Both the position numbers and the translations under genes were made by a program. Shown one piece after another: positions 1 through 8,884 of a stretch of DNA of 64,000 nucleotides. Position 1 is the stretch's first letter. Each line of letters opens with the position of its first letter. This DNA comes from Methylacidiphilum kamchatkense Kam1 (GTDB lineage: Bacteria > Verrucomicrobiota > Verrucomicrobiia > Methylacidiphilales > Methylacidiphilaceae), in the NCBI RefSeq assembly GCF_007475525.1, contig NZ_CP037899.1, positions 1,426,001 through 1,490,000 of the forward strand, in the 5' to 3' direction. The notes beneath the pieces were generated by a model. That model was not told the DNA's origin. It saw only the letters and a list, made by a program, of their open reading frames with translations, and did no database searches.

Positions 1-753
1 AATCCTATCCTCCCCTGAATGAAAGCTAATCACAGCTAATCTTCCTCCTTCCTTTAAAAGCCTTGCTCCTTCTTCAAGTCCTTTTTGAAGATGCTCGAGC
101 TCTTCATTGACAGCCATTCTTAAAGCAAGAAATGGTCGAGTGGCCACATGCCCTTTTGCCTTCGATAAGCGTGCTTTTAAAATAATTTCTAAAAAATCTT
201 TGACTCGCAGAATAGGCCGAATCGATCGAAATCGTTCCACCTCTTCGGCAAGCCTTTGGCTTTCATTTGGCTTGCAGCTTACCGAAAAAAGCCTTATCAA
301 TTGCTCTTTGCTGAAGTTGTTCAACAAAAAGGCGGCTGTTTTTTCTTTCGAACTATCCATTCTCATGTCCAAAGGAGCTTCAGGAAATTGAAAACTGAAC
401 CCTCTTTGTGGATCCTTCAATTGTCCTAACGAAACCCCAAGATCCAACAACACTCCATCGACCCGATCCCAACCGATTTGAGCGCAAGCTACCGCCATTT
501 CCGAAAAATTCTTTCGGAAAAAGTAAAAATGATGCCCTTTTTCTCTCAGCAACCCCGCTCTTTGCTGAGCTTGCTCATCCATATCCATTGCCAAGACCTT
601 ACATCCTTTTTCCAGAAGCGCGGTCGTGTGCCCCCCATACCCAAAAGTACCATCGATCCATTTTTCATTTTCTTGCGGCTGGCAAAGCTCCAAAAACTCC
701 TTGAGCATGACAGGAACATGGAGCAGTTGGCCTTCCTCTCTTTTCTTTTCCAT
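1..753 (-). CDS. rsmH: 16S rRNA (cytosine(1402)-N4)-methyltransferase RsmH, 5' part (runs off the left edge)
   Basis: SAM-dependent methyltransferase that modifies C1402 of 16S rRNA in the ribosomal P site. About 251 N-terminal codons are present; the family is about 300 long, so the last ~50 lie outside the window. Visible family motifs are HVPVMLKEFLEL near the start, the SAM-binding GTFGYGGHT (about residue 35), LLDLGVSLGQL, GFSFQF..PLDMRMD and, at the window edge, VISFHSGEDR. The ATG at 753 fits the usual MraW beginning. A GTG five bases upstream opens a different, spurious frame. It lies about 75 bp downstream of mraZ on the same strand, the normal head of a dcw (division and cell wall) cluster. 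Confidence 0.95.
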   Translation of the reverse strand, partial: MEKKREEGQLLHVPVMLKEFLELCQPQENEKWIDGTFGYGGHTTALLEKGCKVLAMDMDEQAQQRAGLLREKGHHFYFFRKNFSEMAVACAQIGWDRVDGVLLDLGVSLGQLKDPQRGFSFQFPEAPLDMRMDSSKEKTAAFLLNNFSKEQLIRLFSVSCKPNESQRLAEEVERFRSIRPILRVKDFLEIILKARLSKAKGHVATRPFLALRMAVNEELEHLQKGLEEGARLLKEGGRLAVISFHSGEDRI

Positions 754-828
754 GCCACCTTTTTCTTTTCCTAAATTTTAAGTTCTGCTAATCATCCTCC
801 TTCTTTTGTCCTCATTTTTCCTCTCCTC

Positions 829-1269
829 TCATAGTCCCATGCCCTCAATTGCTTCCTCAAAAGAAGTGCTTTTTCCAGCCGTTTCTTCTTGCCATTTCTT
901 TTGATCCCAAATTTCAAAATGATCTAAACGGCCCACCAATACTGCCTCTTTCCCAATCTGTGAATGTTTTCTTAGTCTTTCTTTGATTGATATCCTTCCC
1001 TGCTGATCCCAGCTCACTGCTTGAGAAATCTGAGCCAGGAGCTCTAGCTGTTGCCTGATCGGGTCTTGTAATCTTAAAGTTTCAATCTTTTGATGAATTT
1101 CTTCCATCCAGGACTCTGGATAGACTTTCAAGTGGTGAAATTTGGAAGGGAAAACAAAGAGCCGGCTATCATACCCTTCCTGCCTCCATTCGGAAGGAAC
1201 AGTTATTCTTCCTTTTTCGTCAAAGGCATGCTCAAAAATGTCAGTATAGGTAGCTCTTTTTTTCCCCAT
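829..1269 (-). CDS. mraZ: Transcriptional regulator MraZ
   Basis: 146 residues with two tandem MraZ/AbrB-like halves: FDEKGRITVPSEW near residue 15 and WDQQGRISIKERLRKHS near residue 87. In other bacteria MraZ forms a ring that binds tandem repeats upstream of its own gene and controls the mra/dcw operon; it sits in the cytoplasm on DNA. First gene of the cluster, followed by rsmH. An in-frame TAA just upstream fixes ATG 1269 as the first available start. A 10-bp tandem repeat begins 8 nt upstream of it (separate entry). Confidence 0.95.
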   Translation of the reverse strand: MGKKRATYTDIFEHAFDEKGRITVPSEWRQEGYDSRLFVFPSKFHHLKVYPESWMEEIHQKIETLRLQDPIRQQLELLAQISQAVSWDQQGRISIKERLRKHSQIGKEAVLVGRLDHFEIWDQKKWQEETAGKSTSFEEAIEGMGL

Positions 1270-1277
1270 AATTGGAT

Positions 1278-1317
1278 TTTATTCCATTTTTCTCTACTTT
1301 CTTCCATTTTTCACCAC
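1278..1317 (-). promoter_or_regulatory. Candidate MraZ operator: four tandem 10-bp units
   Basis: Read on the minus strand, the 40 bases ahead of mraZ split into four 10-mers: GTGGTGAAAA, ATGGAAGAAA, GTAGAGAAAA, ATGGAATAAA. Known MraZ operators are direct repeats of a short G-rich box with a 10-bp period, so period and place fit autoregulation. The array ends 8 nt before the mraZ start codon, so a bound ring would cover the leader and the ribosome entry region. Function is inferred. Confidence 0.55.
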
Positions 1318-1536
1318 TATTATTCATACTCAAATTTTTCTGCCCTGTCATTAAAAACTTTTGATTTTGAATAAAACTTTTTGCTTGAAATTTTGTTAAA
1401 TTTTTCTCTTGCTTTTAATCAAAGCTATCTCATCCATCCTTATCTAGAATTTTTTTTAAGTTACAAAAGGAACCCTATTGGTTGTTTTCCAAAAAAGTCT
1501 TTTCATCGAAAGGATTGCTACGTAATCATAAGGACT

Positions 1537-2226
1537 ATGGAAATCCCTCCGCTCCCTTCTTTTCATCCGGTTCAATTTTTCGATCTTTCTCAAACACGCC
1601 ATCAAAAATTGTTCCATACGATAGAAAAGATTTGGCAAGTCCTCCCCCGAATCGAAACGTATTTAGAAGAAATTCTATGTCCAGGTCTTCATGGAGAAAT
1701 TGCCCAGAGCTGTTACATCGGACCAAAAGTCTACGTGGGCAAGGGAACTATTATCTATCCTGGAGCAATGATCGAAGGTCCTGCCTGGATTGGAGAAAAT
1801 TGTCAAATACGAACAGGCTGCTTCATCAGAAAAAACGTTATCATCGAAGAGGGTTGCATTCTGGGTAATTCTTGCGAATTCAAAAATTCTTTTCTCTTTA
1901 AAAATTGCCAAGTGCCGCATTTCAATTATGTCGGAGATTCGATATTAGGAACAAAGGTCCATCTTGGAGCTGGAGTGATTTTATCTAATTTGAAACTCGA
2001 TGGATCCGAAATCAAAATAAAGTATAATGGGAACATTTATCCCACTGGTTTAAGAAAATTCGGTGCAATTCTGGGTGATGGGATCCAAATTGGATGCAAT
2101 GCAGTCCTTAATCCAGGTTCCATTCTGGGTAAAAAAACAGTGCTCTTTCCTGGAGTTATTTGGCATGGGGTTCTTCTGGAGGAAGGAAAAGTCATAAAGT
2201 ATAAGCAAAACGTAGAAATTACTTAA
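1537..2226 (+). CDS. Left-handed beta-helix (hexapeptide repeat) acyl/nucleotidyl transferase-like protein
   Basis: 229 residues from the chosen ATG; the frame stays open upstream to about 1381, but those codons do not look like protein of this family. From about residue 50 the chain is built of hexapeptide repeats typical of GlmU C-terminal and LpxA-type domains (for example IGPKVYVGKGTIIYPGAMIE, then LGTKVHLGAGVILSNLKL). The closest match in style is the acetyltransferase half of GlmU-like sugar-nucleotide enzymes; no pyrophosphorylase domain is present. Role probably in sugar-nucleotide or cell-envelope metabolism, which its place beside the dcw genes would suit. Substrate not determinable from sequence. 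Confidence 0.7.
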   Translation: MEIPPLPSFHPVQFFDLSQTRHQKLFHTIEKIWQVLPRIETYLEEILCPGLHGEIAQSCYIGPKVYVGKGTIIYPGAMIEGPAWIGENCQIRTGCFIRKNVIIEEGCILGNSCEFKNSFLFKNCQVPHFNYVGDSILGTKVHLGAGVILSNLKLDGSEIKIKYNGNIYPTGLRKFGAILGDGIQIGCNAVLNPGSILGKKTVLFPGVIWHGVLLEEGKVIKYKQNVEIT

Positions 2227-2240
2227 CACCAAAAAAGGCT

Positions 2241-3245
2241 TTAGATTCTTTTTGAGATAAGAAAAGCCAAAAACCAAAAGAACAGGCCCAAAACCAAAAA
2301 AATGGGAAAAAGCTCTTCTTTTTTTGTGACCACGATAGGTTCAAAAGGAATCTTTTTTTTGGCATCAATAGCCTGGAAAGCCGAAAGAATCGCATTACTA
2401 TCGGTTGCTCTAAAATATTCTCCACCAGTCAATTGAGCTATTTTCCGTAAGAGCTCTTCATCCACTTCCGAAATTACTGTTTGACTGCCGATCTTCCGTC
2501 TTTCTTCATCTAAGACTGGCATTGTTACCTCCCCACTTAATCCCGCCCCGATAGCAAACACAGGAATAGAACTTCGGGCCGCCAATTGGGCAGCCTCCAA
2601 AGGCAGGAGATTCCCACAATTATTTGCTCCATCAGTCAAGAGGATCAAGAAGGACCCAATTTTGTGTCGTGCCTCTGACTCTTTTTTGCCTTCAAGACGG
2701 CTTAAAGCCAGGCTTAAAGCATCTCCAATAGCCGTTCCATCTTCGATCGCTCCGGCCTGTAATTGATCAATCTTTCTTTTTATCCACTGATGATCAAAAG
2801 TCAAAGGACATACAGTATAAGCTCTTCCTGCAAAGGCTACTAATCCAATACGATCGTTGACTCTTTTATCTAAAAAGGCTTTCACCACATCTAAAACGAC
2901 GTCTAACCTGCTGACCATCTTTTGATCAATTTCATAATCTTCGGCAAGCATGCTCCCAGAAATATCAAGCACAAGAACGATATCGTAGCCTTCTTTCCTT
3001 ATGGGGATTTTACCTTTTTCTTCCTGTGGGCGAGCAAGGGCAATAATAAACAACACAAAAGCAAGGTAGCAACAGACCACAGGAAGCTTATTGATCGGTC
3101 CTTTTCTTTCGGTTCCTACCCATTGAGAGGCAAAGGGGAGAAAAAAAGGTTCTTCTTTTCTATACCTCCGAAAGAACCAAACAAGAGGTAAAAGCAAAAG
3201 TAAGAAAAAAAAGGAGGGATTTGCAAAAACAACCAGAGCTACCAT
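2241..3245 (-). CDS. BatA-like von Willebrand factor A membrane protein
   Basis: 334 residues: an N-terminal hydrophobic helix pair (about 5-25 and 55-72), a VWA domain from about 90 to 285, and a C-terminal membrane helix. The metal-ion-dependent adhesion site is intact (DISGSMLAED at about residue 94; LTDGANNCG later). Third gene of a MoxR-DUF58-VWA operon; its ATG overlaps the DUF58 stop region by 7 bp. Families of this type work with MoxR AAA ATPases as membrane-bound chaperone or maturation systems for periplasmic or metal-dependent enzymes. Target unknown here. Confidence 0.88.
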   Translation of the reverse strand: MVALVVFANPSFFFLLLLLPLVWFFRRYRKEEPFFLPFASQWVGTERKGPINKLPVVCCYLAFVLFIIALARPQEEKGKIPIRKEGYDIVLVLDISGSMLAEDYEIDQKMVSRLDVVLDVVKAFLDKRVNDRIGLVAFAGRAYTVCPLTFDHQWIKRKIDQLQAGAIEDGTAIGDALSLALSRLEGKKESEARHKIGSFLILLTDGANNCGNLLPLEAAQLAARSSIPVFAIGAGLSGEVTMPVLDEERRKIGSQTVISEVDEELLRKIAQLTGGEYFRATDSNAILSAFQAIDAKKKIPFEPIVVTKKEELFPIFLVLGLFFWFLAFLISKRI

Positions 3246-4180
3246 GGAATTATATTAATACAATTATTTAATGGTTGAGCGTTCAGCAAAAAATGCAATA
3301 GATCGGCAAAGATGGACTTGCCAACGGTAAAAGAGCATCTCGAAGACCGATTGGGAAAGAGGCTATTCCAACATTTATCTCTTTCTAGCCGCCACTGTTG
3401 CTGTCTTTTTTTTGTTTCTGGTTTGCTAGGATCGATTTTGACCACTTTGCCAGTAACCGGATCAAAAGCCAAAAAACTTTCTTTCATAGGTAGCGCTTGC
3501 TCCCAGGGATCCTCGACTCGAAAACCAAGAATTTCAAAACGCTGGGACAAAGCGAACCATTGTTGAGGGATCGGTCTGAGAGGGAAATCTCCAATCCAAA
3601 ACAATATGGTATTTCTCGGTAAGACCCTTTGGAGAAAAGCCCAAGGAATTTCCACTGGTTGTTCTAACAGCAGGGAAGGTGGAGCTAAGCTACAGATCTT
3701 TACCATGTTAGAGAAAACTTTTTTTCTTCCTTTGGCTGGAGGAATAAACAAATAATCACCAGGAAAAACATGGACTATGCCTAATCTATGTCTAAAACCG
3801 GTGGCCAGAATAGCTAAAATAGCTGCAATTTCCATAACCGTCTGTCTTTTGGTCATTGCTCCCGAACCAAATAACAATGAGGGACTATCTTCGATGACTA
3901 TGACAATGACCAACTCTCGCTCCTCAATATATTTTTTCCTGTAGAGTGCTCCAAGCCTGGCCGTGACATTCCAATCAATATCCCTAAAATCATCCCCAAA
4001 CTCATAGGCCACCACCTGGTCAAACTCCTTCCCTTTGCCTTTGAAAACCGATCGATACTCTCCTGAAAAAAGGTAGGTTGAAGTGGTTTTTATCGTCCAT
4101 TCAATACGACGCAGAAGCCGCAAGGCTTCCTTAACTTTTTCTTTTGAAAAAACGAAGGGTTCAGCCTCTTTCTTCGCCAT
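3239..4180 (-). CDS. DUF58 domain protein
   Basis: About 313 residues from the ATG at 4180 (MAKKEAEPF); a further upstream start would add 26 residues and overlap moxR by almost 100 bp, so the shorter form is preferred. It carries the DUF58 signature FGDDFRDIDWNVTARLG (about residue 67) and the degenerate VWA-like region EDSPSLLFGSG. No membrane helix is obvious. Middle gene of a MoxR-DUF58-VWA cassette, overlapping moxR by 20 bp and the VWA gene by 7 bp, so the three are probably translationally coupled. The family acts with MoxR; the exact client is unknown. Confidence 0.88.
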   Translation of the reverse strand: MAKKEAEPFVFSKEKVKEALRLLRRIEWTIKTTSTYLFSGEYRSVFKGKGKEFDQVVAYEFGDDFRDIDWNVTARLGALYRKKYIEERELVIVIVIEDSPSLLFGSGAMTKRQTVMEIAAILAILATGFRHRLGIVHVFPGDYLFIPPAKGRKKVFSNMVKICSLAPPSLLLEQPVEIPWAFLQRVLPRNTILFWIGDFPLRPIPQQWFALSQRFEILGFRVEDPWEQALPMKESFLAFDPVTGKVVKIDPSKPETKKRQQQWRLERDKCWNSLFPNRSSRCSFTVGKSIFADLLHFLLNAQPLNNCINIIPW

Positions 4181-5141
4181 ATTCTGTGGGAATGGAAACA
4201 GTTTTAAGAATTTCTTCAAGGATGCTTTCCACCGTCTTACCCTCGGCTTCCGATTCATAACTCAATCCAACTCTATGTCGTAAAGAATCGATATAGAGTT
4301 CCTGAATGAATGGAGGACTTAAAAAATCAGAACCTCTGATCCAGGCAAGAGCACGGCTTGCTTGGAAAAGGGCAAGAGAGGCTCTAGGAGAGGCTCCATA
4401 GCTCAACCTTTGAATGCCCTCTGAAGAATTTTTTACAGCCTCCCTAGTCGCTCGTACCAACGCCAGGATATAATGTTCAGCCATAGGACTGACAAAGACC
4501 TGATCAATTTCTTTTCTTATCTCCCGTATTTCCTCAGGGGAAGAAACCGGGTTTATTTCTGGCTCCTCCGTCAACTTCCCCCAAAGCCTAAGCATTTTCA
4601 TTTCCTCTTCTTCCGAAGGATACCCGATAATAAGCTTGAATAAGAACCGATCGGATTGTGCTTCAGGCAATGGATAGGTACCCTCCTGTTCGATTGGGTT
4701 TTGTGTCGCCATGACAAGAAAGGGATCAGGCAGGCGATGCGAAGTCCCCCCAATAGTCACCTGTTTTTCCTGCATGGCTTCCAATAAAGCACTTTGAACT
4801 TTGGCTGGAGCTCTGTTGATTTCGTCAGCTAAGACAAGGTTGGCAAAGATGGGGCCTAAATGTGGAAAAAAGCGACCCTCTTTGGGCTGAAAAATCATCG
4901 TTCCTACCACATCGCTTGGTAGAAGATCTGGAGTAAATTGAATCCGTTCAAACTTCAGACCAACCGCTTTAGCAAGCGTTTTGATAAGAAGGGTCTTAGC
5001 CAATCCAGGCATGCCTTCAATGAGAATATGCCCTCCAGTGAGCAATCCAATCAACAGTCTTTCAATGATTGTTTGGTGCCCAATAATCGCTTTTTTGATT
5101 TCAGATAACACTCTCTCCGACCATTCTTGACCTCTTGTCAT
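4161..5141 (-). CDS. MoxR-family AAA+ ATPase
   Basis: 326 residues, the usual MoxR length. Walker A is GMPGLAKTLL (about residue 40), Walker B LVLADEINRAP (about 107), sensor region MATQNPIEQEGTYPLPEAQ, with the C-terminal AAA lid after it. Cytoplasmic ATPase thought to remodel or insert cofactors into partner proteins together with the downstream DUF58 and VWA proteins. First gene of the three-gene operon; about 230 bp separate it from the divergent ctaA, which must hold both promoters. Confidence 0.93.
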   Translation of the reverse strand: MTRGQEWSERVLSEIKKAIIGHQTIIERLLIGLLTGGHILIEGMPGLAKTLLIKTLAKAVGLKFERIQFTPDLLPSDVVGTMIFQPKEGRFFPHLGPIFANLVLADEINRAPAKVQSALLEAMQEKQVTIGGTSHRLPDPFLVMATQNPIEQEGTYPLPEAQSDRFLFKLIIGYPSEEEEMKMLRLWGKLTEEPEINPVSSPEEIREIRKEIDQVFVSPMAEHYILALVRATREAVKNSSEGIQRLSYGASPRASLALFQASRALAWIRGSDFLSPPFIQELYIDSLRHRVGLSYESEAEGKTVESILEEILKTVSIPTEYGEERG

Positions 5142-5371
5142 AGGATTGCATTAAACTACTGGACTTTCCCGGCATAATCAAAGGAGTTTTTGGCTATTTG
5201 ATGACAAAACTTCTTGCCACTCCTCTTCTTACCGAGAAGGGTCCTAACTTTTTCTGTGGAAGAAAACATAAAAAGGCTATATTTAGAATAGGATTCTTCT
5301 TGAGAGAGAGTTTCGGAAAAAAAATTGATGAATTCCTTCTCATTCTAGGACATTAAAATAGGATAGGAAAA

Positions 5372-6421
5372 GTGAAAAATAGACTTATTAATGTTTTTTC
5401 AGCCATTCTTACTTTTTTTGTTTTTTTATTAATCGCTGTGGGAGCCATGGTGACCAGTACCAATTCTGGTATGGCTGTTCCGGATTGGCCAACAACTTTT
5501 GGCTACAATATGTTTAGCTTTCCTCTATCCCGATGGATTGGAGGAGTTTTCTACGAGCATAGTCATAGGCTTGTTGCTTCGGCTGTCGGTTTTTTAACCA
5601 TTATTCTTTTCTTTCTTCTTTTATTTAAAGAAAAACGCGCCTGGGTCAAATGGGCAGGCTGCTTTGCTCTTCTTCTTGTTATTTTTCAAGGCATCCTTGG
5701 AGGATTGCGAGTGGTGTGGATGAAAGATCAGATTGGGATTATTCATGCGGCACTGGCTCAAGCTTTTTTAGTGCTTGTGGGTATTATTTGGTTGGCCACT
5801 TCTAAGTATTGGATCACCGAGGATCAATTGCAGAAAGACAATTCGTATGTGGTAGGCACCAAAAGCCTGCCGCTTCTTTTTTTATCCCTTTCTCTCATTG
5901 TGTATATCCAGCTTCTTTTAGGAGCAGCTATGCGTCATGCACATTTAGGACTATCCATTACCGATTTTCCCCTTGCTTACGGACAAATTCTCCCCCGACT
6001 CACTCCTGAGGATCTAGCGAATATTAATGCAAGAAGGCAAGCCATGGGCTTGCCTCCAACAACCCTTGGACAGATTCATCTACAGCTTGTCCATCGATTT
6101 GTCGCTTTGATTATTTTCTTGCTTACTGTCTTTTCTTTTTTTGTCCTTAAAAAAAAGGCCCCCCGCTCCCCCATTCTGTCTATGGCTAGGCTCTTACACA
6201 GCCTTGTAGCTTTACAGATCCTCCTGGGAGCCTTCGTCATTTGGACAGGCAAAGAAAATATCATTACTACCGCTCATGTTCTTGTGGGTGCTGCCATCTT
6301 ATTCCTCTCTTCCCTCATAACAGTTATCCTTTACCGAGGAGAATGGTTGATCAAAACCAAGCAAAACGACTTAAGAGTGTTGTTCAATCCTTCTTCGACC
6401 TACTCTAACCCTGGACAATGA
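5372..6421 (+). CDS. ctaA: Heme A synthase (CtaA/COX15)
   Basis: Integral membrane monooxygenase that oxidises the C8 methyl of heme O to give heme A for cytochrome c oxidase. 349 residues with about eight membrane helices. Family histidines are visible in YEHSHRLVAS, IIHAALAQA, MRHAHLGLSITDFP and QIHLQLVHRFVAL, plus TAHVLVG near the end. The start is a GTG preceded by a purine-rich GGATAGGAAAA. Followed after 31 bp by ctaB on the same strand, so the two probably form a heme-maturation operon. No oxidase subunit genes lie in this window. Confidence 0.93.
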   Translation: MKNRLINVFSAILTFFVFLLIAVGAMVTSTNSGMAVPDWPTTFGYNMFSFPLSRWIGGVFYEHSHRLVASAVGFLTIILFFLLLFKEKRAWVKWAGCFALLLVIFQGILGGLRVVWMKDQIGIIHAALAQAFLVLVGIIWLATSKYWITEDQLQKDNSYVVGTKSLPLLFLSLSLIVYIQLLLGAAMRHAHLGLSITDFPLAYGQILPRLTPEDLANINARRQAMGLPPTTLGQIHLQLVHRFVALIIFLLTVFSFFVLKKKAPRSPILSMARLLHSLVALQILLGAFVIWTGKENIITTAHVLVGAAILFLSSLITVILYRGEWLIKTKQNDLRVLFNPSSTYSNPGQ

Positions 6422-6452
6422 TCCCTTTAGCAACCATTTCTGCTTTTTAGAT

Positions 6453-7403
6453 ATGAAAAGCTTTAAGATAGAAACTTCAAACCAACCTCAGAGAGAAAAT
6501 GGTTTACTGCAGAGTTCCCTGAAGCCCTCATTGGCGCGTCGTCGGTCTCTGTTAAAAGATATTGCTGAGCTCATCAAGTTCCGTCTTACCCTTTTGGTGC
6601 TAACTACCACTTTTTTCGGTTTTGTTTTAGCTTCAGGCAGTTCTTTGGATATAGGGAAAGCCCTTCATGTCGTGATCGGTACTGGACTGGTAGCTGCTTC
6701 GGCTGCTGTACTAAATGAAGTACTAGAAAGCCGTCAGGATAGCAAAATGTCAAGAACCAAAGACAGGCCCCTACCAGCGCATCGTCTTGACGCTATAGAG
6801 GCCACCATTACTGCCATTATTGGAGCCATTGTAGGATTTCTCTATCTGTGGAATTTTTCTAACCTTGTGGCTGCTGGACTTGCCCTTTTTAGCCTTATCA
6901 TTTATGTCGGAGTCTATACCCCTCTTAAACAGATAAGCCCGTGGAATACCTGGATTGGAGCTATATCTGGTGCTCTTCCTCCAGTCATTGGCTATGCTGC
7001 TCAAGAGGCAAACATCCTGCGCTTAACGCCTATCTTCCTTTTTTGCATTCTCTTTTTTTGGCAAATGCCACATTTCTATGCTATTGCATGGATTTACCGA
7101 AGCGATTACAAAAAAGCCGGTTTTAAAATGCTTGTCGTAGTAGATTCTAGTGGCAAAAAATTGACACTGCAGAGTCTTCTTTTCTGCTTTTTGTTGTTGA
7201 TGGCTTCTCTTTTGCCCTACTTCACCCATCAGGCAGGGCGTTTATATCTTTGGGGAGCGCTTCTGTTAGGCATGCTTTTCTTTTTATCCGCCCTTTTTTT
7301 ACACCTCAAAAGAACTTTAACAGCAGCCCGTCTTCTTTTCTTTGCTTCGATTGCCTACCTGCCGTTGCTCTTTACTCTTTTAGCCCTTTGCTGGAAAAAA
7401 TAG
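6453..7403 (+). CDS. ctaB: Protoheme IX farnesyltransferase (heme O synthase)
   Basis: UbiA-type prenyltransferase that adds farnesyl to heme B to give heme O, the substrate of CtaA. 316 residues, about nine membrane helices. The first Asp-rich motif is intact: NEVLESRQDSKMSRTKDRPLP begins near residue 88 (first 20: N to L). Also present are YTPLKQISPWNTWIGAISGA and FFWQMPHFYAIAW. The N-terminal ~30 residues are polar and variable. Gene order ctaA-ctaB is common where the two steps are co-expressed. Confidence 0.95.
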   Translation: MKSFKIETSNQPQRENGLLQSSLKPSLARRRSLLKDIAELIKFRLTLLVLTTTFFGFVLASGSSLDIGKALHVVIGTGLVAASAAVLNEVLESRQDSKMSRTKDRPLPAHRLDAIEATITAIIGAIVGFLYLWNFSNLVAAGLALFSLIIYVGVYTPLKQISPWNTWIGAISGALPPVIGYAAQEANILRLTPIFLFCILFFWQMPHFYAIAWIYRSDYKKAGFKMLVVVDSSGKKLTLQSLLFCFLLLMASLLPYFTHQAGRLYLWGALLLGMLFFLSALFLHLKRTLTAARLLFFASIAYLPLLFTLLALCWKK

Positions 7404-7424
7404 AGTGCTTTCTTATCCAATCAG

Positions 7425-8860
7425 TCAATTATCCGATTCGTTGATCCCAGTTGCAGTTCTATGAGATGCCAACGGGCTTGTGGGCAGTTGGTCGGTAGCA
7501 GTCGTTTTTTTGGATTGCAAGATCAATACCATATTCTGGAAATCAAAAGTAACAATAAAAGACTTCAAAAAGCTATTCCCCACAATCGCCCCAATGTGGA
7601 ATCCTTGCTTATGGTCAATAGCAGGTGGAAAATCATAGCTTTTTCCTATATCGGCCTTTACATTTTCCATGACAATATTGCCAATCTGTATTTTGGGAAC
7701 AATCGTGTAAATGGAAGGATATCTTCCACCTCTCCTTAAGCCGATCATCCACCCCCATACCGAGGCAAATGGAATTTCTCAAGCATCCATTCAGAAAAGG
7801 TAAAAGCTCTTCCCACATCCAGGCTATCCACCATAAAAAAGATTCCTTCTTGATCATTAATCTTTCCTTGAATCAGAATCTGTCCTCCAGGAGTTAAGTA
7901 AAAAGGAAGCTTCGTAACCGTCGATCCATCTTTTATCCCTAGAAAAGATCGTTCAGAAAAAGAGGCCTCTCTTTTTTGTAAGAAAAGCTCTTTCTTCGGA
8001 TAATCTATCGTTACATTAAATTGTCGCATCATATCTGTTCCTATCACTCCATGAACTATCTGTGGCACATGTTGAGGAAAAAGATAGGTGCCTTTCCATC
8101 GAGCTAAAAGGATGGGAATTCTTTCTATTTTCATATCTCCAATTTGTAGCGATTGGATAATCCCTGTTCTAGCTCGAATGGACCATTTGCCTGCAAAGTT
8201 GAACCAGAACTGTAGGGCAATGGTATCAAGAAGCCTAATATCTTTTATTTTTTCATAAAGAGCTCTATCCAGAGCAGTAAACGAACTGCGAGTATCCAGA
8301 AAAAACGAGACTTTTTTCCTGCATATTTTTACTGGAATACCCACAAAAGGATAGGACTCATCAAGTTTGATACTAGTCTGTGGTTCCAGCACATCGAATG
8401 CCTTCGGTTCCAGTTGAGTAAGAAGGTTGGCAGTCCACCCTTCTCTAATCTCAGTTAATAAGTCAGCCGATTGTTCAAGCTTTCCTTCTCTATAATAACA
8501 AATTGCCAATAGCCTCTTCATCTCGGTATCTTCAGGATTTAATGCCAATCCCTTTTGAAGAAACCTACTGGCATCTTCAAGTTGGTTTTTCATCAAAGCC
8601 ACCCACCCAAGGATCTTTAATGATTTCCAGTCCTTCGGATCCCGGAGGAAAGCTTCGAAGGCTACACGGGCCGCCGCCTCTATCCTCCCTTCATGAAAAA
8701 GGTGGCTTGGGTTTTGCCTATCTATTGCCTCAGGGATCGGCTCTGAAAATCCATGGGAAAAGAACAAGAAGCATAAAAGACTAGCAAGGTACCAGGAAAA
8801 ATTTTTTGTTCCCTCTTTATTGGGGGAAGAAAGAAGAGGATCGAAAAAACCTATGTCCAT
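7425..8860 (-). CDS. Exported TPR plus tandem retropepsin-like domain protein (frame interrupted)
   Basis: The first frame (stop at 7745) encodes 371 residues: a signal-type hydrophobic segment (about 22-40), TPR-like repeats (about 48-155) and two retropepsin-like domains (about 170-290 and 300 onward). The second frame (from 7748) encodes the rest of the last domain, ending FDFQNMVLILQ. Adding one base to the C5 run at 7752-7756 joins them as RYGGWMIGLRRGGRYPSIY. The catalytic DTG motif is degenerate: FFLDTRSSFTAL in domain one, MVDSLDVG in domain two, so protease activity is doubtful. The product is probably a periplasmic or membrane-anchored protein of about 478 residues. It follows the beta-barrel-like gene after 24 bp. 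Confidence 0.7.
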
Positions 8861-8884
8861 CTTTGTCTTTTTGATGCAGAATCC

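Noticed and set aside
107-704. Several plus-strand open frames in the first 700 bases
   Set aside because: They lie antisense to rsmH, whose conserved motifs are continuous on the minus strand.
546-758. Minus-strand frame beginning at GTG 758
   Set aside because: It is one base out of phase with rsmH and has no conserved motif; the correct start is ATG 753.
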